Below, piece by piece: positions 6,744 through 10,518 of a stretch of 10,518 bases of DNA (position 1 is its first letter; the number at the start of each line of letters is the position of its first letter). Position numbers and translations under genes: made by a program. This DNA is from Actinomycetes bacterium (GTDB lineage: Bacteria > Actinomycetota > Acidimicrobiia > Acidimicrobiales > Microtrichaceae): the NCBI GenBank assembly GCA_023450775.1, contig JAEXGP010000159.1, positions 1 to 10,518 on the forward strand, written 5' to 3'. The notes under the pieces are model-generated. The model saw only the letters and a program-made list of their open reading frames with translations, was not told the DNA's origin and did not search any database.

Positions 6744-7463
6744 TCAGACGACGAGCGTCCGGCGCTCGCCGTCGGCGCCCTTGACCGAGGCGCCGGTCGG
6801 CCAGATGTGGTCGGAGCGCTCCGGCACGTGGATCTGGACGCCGGTGAAGACCGCCACGTCCATGTCCTTCCAGGCCTCGAGCGAGTCGAGCTCCGTCCAC
6901 ATCTCGGCCTCGACCGCGAGCGCGGCCCGATGCGTCAGCTCGATGATCTCCAACGGCATGGCGCCGGTCTCGTCCTGGACGAACCGCAGCAGTCGCTGGG
7001 CCTCGTGGTCGTCCAGCCCGGACGGGAGCGTGTCCTCCTCGCCGCGCTTGACCACCTCGAGCAGCGAGACGAGCGCCCCGCAGGTGGCGGTGGGGTGGTC
7101 CTGGTGGCGGCGCAGGCTCTGGCCGACCCCGCCCTCGCGGTCCATCCCGATGTGGGGCATCCCGAACACGAGCAGGTGGCCGCGGCCCGAGGTGTCGGGC
7201 ACGTGGGACAGGCACGCCCGCCAGCCGGTCCGGCCGAGCGAGGGCAGCCCGCCCAGGCCGCCGAGCGAGAACGGGCGGTGCCAGCGTTCCGCCACCTGGT
7301 CGATCATGTGCTGGGTCAGCTCGTCGCGGCAGATCGAGACTGCGGCGAACGTCCCCTCGGGACGGAAGTCGTAGGGGTCGAGCGCGGTCGCCACCCGATC
7401 CAGGTAGGTGCCGACGGGGAGGGCGTCGGGGAAGGTGGACCGGAGACGGGACAGCACGGGCAC
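6744..7463 (-). CDS. LCIB-like beta-carbonic anhydrase family protein
   Basis: A 239-residue soluble protein resembling the bacterial branch of the LCIB/LCIC (limiting-CO2-inducible) family of unusual beta-carbonic anhydrases. The likely zinc site is visible: Cys45 in VSICRDE (42-48, with the Asp-Arg pair Arg46-Asp47), His104 in FGMPHIGMD (100-108) and Cys128 in TCGAL (127-131). The glycine-rich LGGLGGLPSLGRTG (67-80) and SHVPD (86-90) segments also fit. If active it would interconvert CO2 and bicarbonate. Assignment is by recalled motif pattern, not a search. The start is uncertain: GTG at 7461-7463 lies 10 bp after the ccdA stop, while ATGs at 7496 and 7508 overlap ccdA and give non-conserved N-termini. 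Last gene of the tlpA-ccdA operon. Confidence 0.7.
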   Translation of the reverse strand: MPVLSRLRSTFPDALPVGTYLDRVATALDPYDFRPEGTFAAVSICRDELTQHMIDQVAERWHRPFSLGGLGGLPSLGRTGWRACLSHVPDTSGRGHLLVFGMPHIGMDREGGVGQSLRRHQDHPTATCGALVSLLEVVKRGEEDTLPSGLDDHEAQRLLRFVQDETGAMPLEIIELTHRAALAVEAEMWTELDSLEAWKDMDVAVFTGVQIHVPERSDHIWPTGASVKGADGERRTLVV

Positions 7464-7473
7464 GGCGCCCAGG

Positions 7474-8349
7474 CTATTCCGGCTCGCCGGGTGCATCCGC
7501 CGGCCCACTCCGGCGGACCAGGGCGATGGCGACCGCGGCGCCGATGATGATCGCCGCGGCGGCGGCCAGGCGTCCGCCGCCGACGTCCTCGACCCAGTTC
7601 TGCAACCAGCTCTGGACGTCGCGGGTCCAGTCGACGACCGGGGAGGAGGCGCCCGAGCCGAGCTCGCGGATCTCGACCCACGCGTAGTAGCCGACGAAGA
7701 GGCCGGCCAGCACGAGCAGCACGCCGGAGATCGCCTGCATGTGGGGCAGGATCCGGCGGAACGCGGTCACGACCCCGGTGCGGGCCAGGGCCACGGCCAT
7801 CGTGAGGATGCCGAGCGTCATGCCCATCCCGAGGCCGTAGGCCACGAACGCCCCGAGGCTCTGCGCGAAGGACCCGTCGAGGGTGACCGACACGAGAGAG
7901 ATGAACACCGGGATCGTGCAGCTCAGCGACGCCACGGCGTACGAGATGCCGTAGAGGAACATCGTGACCAGCTCGCGCCCGCTGCGGTCCATGTCGACGT
8001 GCGGCAGGCGGACCGTGGGCTCGAAGCCGCGGAGCACGGCGATGCCCAGCACGACCAGCCCGATGCCGATGACGAGCGTGAACCAGGGCAGGCGCTGTCC
8101 GATCGCCGAGCTCACCGACGACCACGCCAGCCCCATGATCCCGAACACCACCAGGAACCCGGCGGTGACCGCGGCGGACACGACCAGCGCGCGCAGCACC
8201 GGGCTGCGTCGAGCGGCCGACCCGGTGGCGTCCTCGGGCTGCTCCAGGCCCAGGAAGTACGACAGGTAGGCGGGCAGGAGCGCGAACCCGCAGGGGTTCA
8301 CGGTGGCCACCATGCCGGCGGAGAAGGCCAGGGCCAGGCGGGCGCCCAC
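7474..8349 (-). CDS. ccdA: CcdA/DsbD-like cytochrome c biogenesis transmembrane protein
   Basis: A 291-residue inner-membrane protein that, in this family, passes electrons from cytoplasmic thioredoxin across the membrane to extracytoplasmic thiol proteins. The paired cysteines sit in transmembrane helices: Cys20 in NPCGFALLPAYLSY (18-31) and Cys144 in SLSCTIPVF (141-149). About six hydrophobic segments make up the core. A less usual C-terminal extension of some 60 residues follows: an external-type tryptophan-containing loop (VDWTRDVQSWLQNWVEDV) and a seventh hydrophobic helix ending in VRRSG. The GTG start (8347-8349) has GAGGA 9 nt upstream and lies 24 bp after the tlpA stop. The adjacent TlpA-like protein is the natural electron acceptor. 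Confidence 0.9.
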   Translation of the reverse strand: MGARLALAFSAGMVATVNPCGFALLPAYLSYFLGLEQPEDATGSAARRSPVLRALVVSAAVTAGFLVVFGIMGLAWSSVSSAIGQRLPWFTLVIGIGLVVLGIAVLRGFEPTVRLPHVDMDRSGRELVTMFLYGISYAVASLSCTIPVFISLVSVTLDGSFAQSLGAFVAYGLGMGMTLGILTMAVALARTGVVTAFRRILPHMQAISGVLLVLAGLFVGYYAWVEIRELGSGASSPVVDWTRDVQSWLQNWVEDVGGGRLAAAAAIIIGAAVAIALVRRSGPADAPGEPE

Positions 8350-8373
8350 GGCGTGCGGTCCTCGTCCGGCCGC

Positions 8374-9036
8374 TCAGCCGAGCAGGCCGTGGTCGCGCAG
8401 GACGCCGTCCACGTCGTCGGCCGTCAGCGCGCCGTTGTGGACCTCGACGACCTCGCCGTCGGCGTCGATGAACACCGTGCGGGGCAGGGCCGTCCCGCCG
8501 AACGCGGCGAAGACGTCGGCGCCGGGATCGCGGCCGTTCGGGTAGGTGACACCGGTCTTCGCGACCATCTCCCGGCCGGCGGCCTCGGTGTCGGTGACGT
8601 CCACGCCGACGACGGCGACGTCGCCGCCGTGACCCGACCACACGTCCTGCAGCGCCGGCATCTCCTTGAGGCACGGGATGCAGGTGGACGACCAGAAGTT
8701 CAGGACCAAGGGCCGGCCCCGGAACGCCGAGAGCCGGGTGGTCGTCCCGTCGAGCAGCGCCAGCTGCACGTCGGGCGCGGGATCGCCGACCTCGACCGGC
8801 TCGGTGCCGTCGGGCACCAGCGAGGCGCCCTCCACGCCCTCGAGCGCCTTCTCGACCTTCACCGCGCCGCTGTCCTCGGACCGGGTGCCCAGCCAGAGGA
8901 CCAGCCCGGCCGCGGCCAGCGCGAGGGCGGTGATCAGGAGGAGCCCGAGCGGGCCGATCGGCAGGCCCTTGCGGGGACTCGGCGCCTGGCTGTCGGGAGC
9001 TTCGGGATCGGGGGCCGTCTGCTCGGTCCGCGTCAT
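8374..9036 (-). CDS. Membrane-anchored TlpA/ResA-like thiol-disulfide oxidoreductase
   Basis: A 220-residue protein with a cytoplasmic proline-rich N-terminus (1-24), one transmembrane anchor (about 26-50, LPIGPLGLLLITALALAAAG) and an extracytoplasmic thioredoxin-fold domain of the AhpC/TSA-Redoxin type (about 83-220). The active site is Cys119-Ile-Pro-Cys122 in NFWSSTCIPCLKEMP. A Ser-Ser-Thr run stands where many homologues have WCxPC, so the residue before the first Cys is Thr instead of Trp. The cis-proline is Pro185 in TALPRTVFID. It probably reduces disulfides, for example in apocytochrome c, with electrons from the CcdA protein encoded 24 bp downstream. ATG (9034-9036) is chosen by GAGGTGG 8 nt upstream; the longer frame adds only low-complexity Pro/Arg. 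Confidence 0.9.
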   Translation of the reverse strand: MTRTEQTAPDPEAPDSQAPSPRKGLPIGPLGLLLITALALAAAGLVLWLGTRSEDSGAVKVEKALEGVEGASLVPDGTEPVEVGDPAPDVQLALLDGTTTRLSAFRGRPLVLNFWSSTCIPCLKEMPALQDVWSGHGGDVAVVGVDVTDTEAAGREMVAKTGVTYPNGRDPGADVFAAFGGTALPRTVFIDADGEVVEVHNGALTADDVDGVLRDHGLLG

Positions 9037-9110
9037 CGGAGGGTCCACCTCTGGAGGGTCGGGCGCCGGCCTCCGCGAACGGGGCGGGCCCGTCCGGCGG
9101 GGTGTTCCCG

Positions 9111-9141
9111 GTGGAGGGGCCGGGCCTGCCGGCCCCTCCAC
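9111..9141. terminator. Strong 13-bp hairpin between whiB and tlpA
   Basis: GTGGAGGGGCCGG (9111-9123) and CCGGCCCCTCCAC (9129-9141) form a perfect 13-bp stem with a 5-nt GCCTG loop. It lies 86 bp after the whiB stop in the transcribed direction, where a terminator would fit, but no U-rich tail follows. It also overlaps the candidate tlpA start site, so it could instead be a leader structure of the tlpA operon. Confidence 0.5.
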
Positions 9142-9169
9142 TGTAGTGATCCGGTTCCTCAGCGGTCAG
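9140..9169 (-). promoter_or_regulatory. Candidate promoter of the tlpA-ccdA-LCIB operon
   Basis: Read on the minus strand, CTGACC (9169-9164) and TACAGT (9145-9140) are separated by 18 bp. They match the -35 and -10 consensus at four of six and four of six positions. The predicted start is near 9133, about 97 nt before the tlpA ATG, inside the 9111-9141 hairpin. It is the best promoter-like pair in the whiB-tlpA gap. Confidence 0.4.
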
Positions 9170-9226
9170 CTCGCGAGCCGTGTGCGTCACCGTCCCGCCG
9201 GGTGCCGGATCCGAGAACGTGTCCCG

Positions 9227-9613
9227 TCACCGGGCTCCGGCGCTGACGAGCCGCCGGTAGGCGTCGGGCACCTCGACCTCGGGGAACCGGTCCCCGGGAC
9301 GAGGGGTCTTCGGGGGCCGCCCCCGACGCCGCTTGTGCAGGACGATCCTGCCGGCGACGAAGAGGTGGCCACCCCAGATGCCGTACTGCTCGCCGCGTTC
9401 GACCGCGGCGTCCAGACATCGGGTCCTGACCGGGCAGGCGAGGCAGATCCTCTTGGCGGCGCTGATCTCGTCGAGGTCGTCGCTGAAGAACAGCTCCGTG
9501 TCGAGGTCGCGGCACGCCGCCTGCGTCTCCCAGGCAGCCCGGTCGAGGGCGACGTGCGTGACGGCCAGGCCGGTGATCACGTCACCCTCGGGGCGGGTGT
9601 CGAGGATGCTCAT
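9227..9613 (-). CDS. whiB7: WhiB7-like iron-sulfur transcriptional regulator
   Basis: A 128-residue WhiB-family protein, which binds a [4Fe-4S] cluster through four cysteines and works with the principal sigma factor. Cysteines are Cys34, Cys57, Cys60 and Cys66 (C-x22-C-xx-C-x5-C), followed by the G-I-W-G-G turn (78-82). After it come LFVAGRIVLHKRRRGRPPK (84-102): a basic AT-hook RGRP preceded by I-V-x-H-K-R, which matches the C-terminus I recall for WhiB7, the activator of intrinsic antibiotic resistance. The C-terminal tail past the AT-hook (103-128) is longer than in mycobacterial WhiB7. ATG is set by AAGGAG 7 nt upstream (9621-9626). Its long leader with upstream ORF and terminator also fits WhiB7. 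WhiB identity is firm; the WhiB7 subtype is strongly suggested. Confidence 0.88.
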   Translation of the reverse strand: MSILDTRPEGDVITGLAVTHVALDRAAWETQAACRDLDTELFFSDDLDEISAAKRICLACPVRTRCLDAAVERGEQYGIWGGHLFVAGRIVLHKRRRGRPPKTPRPGDRFPEVEVPDAYRRLVSAGAR

Positions 9614-9631
9614 GTCGGTGCTCCTTGTTCT

Positions 9632-9671
9632 GGCGGCGTTGCCGGATGTCTCGGCGCCGTTGCCGGGATGT
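9632..9671. repeat. Paired direct repeats in the whiB7 leader
   Basis: GGCGGCGTTGCCGGATGT (9632-9649) and GGCGCCGTTGCCGGGATGT (9653-9671) differ by one substitution and one inserted G. They are offset by 21 bp, two helical turns. The pair sits between the attenuator and the whiB7 ribosome-binding site. It could be a tandem protein-binding site or a leader RNA element. Confidence 0.6.
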
Positions 9672-9750
9672 GGGTGTCTCTTGTCGGGAGATCTGGTCGT
9701 GGGTCGTGTCAGGTCGAGATCGCAGGTCGGAGCGGTCGGAGGTCGGGCCG

Positions 9751-9793
9751 AAAAGCGGAAGAGCCGCCGGGTGGAAGATCCACCCGGCGGCTC
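9751..9793 (-). terminator. Intrinsic terminator / attenuator upstream of whiB7
   Basis: On the minus-strand RNA, GAGCCGCCGGGUGG (9793-9780) and CCACCCGGCGGCUC (9774-9761) form a perfect 14-bp stem with the 5-nt loop AUCUU. The tail is UUCCGCUUUU (9760-9751). This is the clearest intrinsic terminator in the window. It lies 33 nt after the stop of the 61-codon upstream ORF and about 138 nt before the whiB7 ATG, with no other gene between. It would therefore stop transcripts before whiB7 unless overridden. Confidence 0.85.
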
Positions 9794-9826
9794 TGGAGCC
9801 AGTCCCTGCGCTGTCGACCTGTTCGG

Positions 9827-10012
9827 TCAGTGCGGAGGTGCTCCCCGTCGGGTGGTGGCGGTCGCCGGGATGGCGGACTTGGCGCCCGGCTTGGTGCCGT
9901 ACACGTTGGCGATCCCGAAGGCGTTGACCGCCGAGCAGAGATGCAGACGCGCACGCACCACACCGGGTCGCCACATGGCGGCCTGCGTGTGGAGGGTCAT
10001 CGTCTCGTTCAT
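9827..10012 (-). CDS. Small 61-residue ORF, putative regulatory uORF of whiB7
   Basis: An ATG (10010-10012) with GGAAG 7 nt upstream (10020-10024) opens a 61-codon frame ending in TGA at 9827-9829. I recognise no family. The product is slightly basic, has 11 alanines and 7 threonines, and ends in TATTRRGAPPH. There are in-frame ATGs at codons 1, 5 and 13. It sits between a candidate promoter (10106-10119) and a strong terminator, with whiB7 next downstream, which is the position of the regulatory uORF in known whiB7 leaders. Codons 53-56 (T-T-R-R) encode a segment able to pair with the terminator. It may function by being translated rather than through its peptide. It is longer than expected for a simple leader peptide, so a genuine small protein is possible. 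Confidence 0.6.
   Translation of the reverse strand: MNETMTLHTQAAMWRPGVVRARLHLCSAVNAFGIANVYGTKPGAKSAIPATATTRRGAPPH
9845..9855 (-). promoter_or_regulatory. Candidate anti-terminator segment inside the uORF
   Basis: The RNA segment CCACCCGACGG (9855-9845) can pair with CCGCCGGGUGG (9790-9780), the 5' arm of the terminator, at 10 of 11 positions (one A-C mismatch). It nearly copies the terminator's own 3' arm. It spans codons 53-56 of the uORF, so a ribosome finishing the uORF would mask it, while a ribosome stalled earlier would leave it free. Confidence 0.5.
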
Positions 10013-10105
10013 CGATCTGCTTCCGTCTTCGTGTACCGGGGCGTCCTGTCGCACGACGAGGGCGCACCGGCGGGTGCGACGAGCGAACCACGCCCTCTCG
10101 GGGCG

Positions 10106-10119
10106 GGTCAAGCGATTAA
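10106..10119 (-). promoter_or_regulatory. Candidate -35 element with AT-rich box for the whiB7 leader
   Basis: On the minus strand, TTAAT (10119-10115) is followed after 3 bp (CGC) by TTGACC (10111-10106), a five-of-six match to the -35 consensus. An AT-rich tract just upstream of the -35 is the known recognition feature of WhiB7-dependent promoters, contacted by the AT-hook, so autoregulation is possible. The best -10 at normal spacing is only TTCGCT (10087-10082, 18-bp spacer), which is weak. Confidence 0.4.
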
Positions 10120-10161
10120 CCCGCGAAAATCTGCGCGCCGTCCGGCGCCGCTGCGGTTCCG

Positions 10162-10518
10162 TCAGCCCGCGAGCGGTCGGAAGCGCAGGAGGCCGTCCTC
10201 GTCGGTGCGCGCCGCCATGCGGCCCTGCACCCGCAGGTGCTCCAGGTGTGCGTAGGTCTCCGACTCGGCCATCGGTCCCCAGGAGCGCTCCTGGAACAGG
10301 CGCCGGGAGTACTGGCGCACGGTCGCGTCGCCGAGATCCTCGCCCAGGCGCTCGATCTGGGCCAGGCGCTCGACGTGGTGGCCGATGATGTCGTCCACGC
10401 GCGCGCCCAGGTCGTCGAACGGCAGCCCGTGCGCCGGCAGCACCCGGGTCACGCCCGCCAGCGCGGCCACGCGCTGGAGCGCGGCGACGAACTCGGCGAG
10501 CGAGTCGTCGCTCGCGGT
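10162..10518 (-). CDS. Metallo-beta-lactamase-fold hydrolase, C-terminal part (5' end outside window)
   Basis: The frame is open from the right edge to a TGA at 10162-10164, giving 118 residues. TRVLPAHGLPFDD carries the late metal-ligand histidine of the MBL fold (P-x-H-G motif). The RVDDIIGHHVERLAQIERL helix and a C-terminal winged-helix-like tail (SETYAHLEHLRVQGRMAARTDEDGLLRFRPL) follow, as in the LACTB2-like / MBL-hydrolase branch. The main HxHxDH motif would lie upstream of the window edge and is not seen. The substrate is unknown. It is transcribed towards whiB7 but separated from the uORF by 149 bp carrying a candidate promoter, so it is probably a separate unit. Confidence 0.82.
   Translation of the reverse strand, partial: TASDDSLAEFVAALQRVAALAGVTRVLPAHGLPFDDLGARVDDIIGHHVERLAQIERLGEDLGDATVRQYSRRLFQERSWGPMAESETYAHLEHLRVQGRMAARTDEDGLLRFRPLAG

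Noticed and set aside
7464..7476. A third TANNNT box (TAGCCT on the minus strand) 7 bp before the LCIB-like GTG
   Set aside because: The TA-G is the ccdA stop codon itself and the genes are 10 bp apart in an operon, so the match is probably chance.
7316..9190. Long minus-strand open frame (624 codons) across tlpA, ccdA and the LCIB-like gene
   Set aside because: Arg/Gly/Pro-rich out-of-frame translation of three recognised genes, with no domain features.
9616..9760. C-rich, G-poor minus-strand RNA with repeated CGACC between the terminator and whiB7, considered as a Rho loading site
   Set aside because: The repeats (about 9711-9748) are short, and Rho sites have no reliable consensus. There is nothing to separate this from composition bias.
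9827..10111. A 94-codon version of the whiB7 upstream ORF starting at 10111
   Set aside because: The longer start lies within the candidate -35 element, has no clear ribosome-binding site, and adds an Arg-rich segment. The ATG at 10012 has GGAAG at 7 nt.

Overview
The window is very GC-rich DNA, with GTG starts, 4-bp gene overlaps, long spurious antisense frames and a WhiB-family iron-sulfur regulator. WhiB proteins are a hallmark of Actinomycetota. Gene style and order suggest the class Acidimicrobiia (for example Iamia-like), but that placement is inference. It reads as ordinary chromosome: I see no mobile element, CRISPR array, tRNA or rRNA.

Layout, left to right. (1) The C-terminal end of a membrane protein on + (to 143). 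(2) A convergent gap with a 19-bp-period array of small GGGC-TTC-GCCC hairpins (146-250) and a second inverted repeat (278-321). (3) A minus-strand operon read from 2706 down to 324: a HAD-type phosphatase, an ABC exporter ATPase and its ABC-2 permease, with 11-bp spacing and then an ATGA overlap. (4) A plus-strand run from 2848 to 6713: a VOC/PhnB-like protein, seryl-tRNA synthetase, a ClC-family anion transporter and pyridoxamine 5'-phosphate oxidase. serS and pdxH both have a TANNNT box exactly 7 bp before ATG, as expected for leaderless transcripts. (5) A minus-strand operon from 9036 down to 6744: a TlpA/ResA-like thioredoxin, a CcdA-like thiol-electron transporter, and a protein resembling LCIB-type beta-carbonic anhydrases. 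(6) A minus-strand WhiB7-like regulator (9227-9613) with a long structured leader. (7) The C-terminal part of a metallo-beta-lactamase-fold hydrolase running off the right edge.

The most interesting region is the whiB leader (about 9614-10119). The WhiB protein carries the RGRP AT-hook and G-I-W-G-G motif of WhiB7. Upstream lie, in transcription order, a TTAAT tract 3 bp before a TTGACC -35-like hexamer, a 61-codon open reading frame with its own ribosome-binding site, a strong intrinsic terminator (14-bp stem, 5-nt loop, U-rich tail), and two near-identical 18-19-bp direct repeats before the whiB ribosome-binding site. The last codons of the upstream ORF contain an 11-nt segment that can pair (10 of 11) with the 5' arm of the terminator. 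This is the layout expected for translation-coupled transcription attenuation. It would switch whiB7 on when ribosomes stall, parallel to the uORF/attenuator control known for mycobacterial and streptomycete whiB7.
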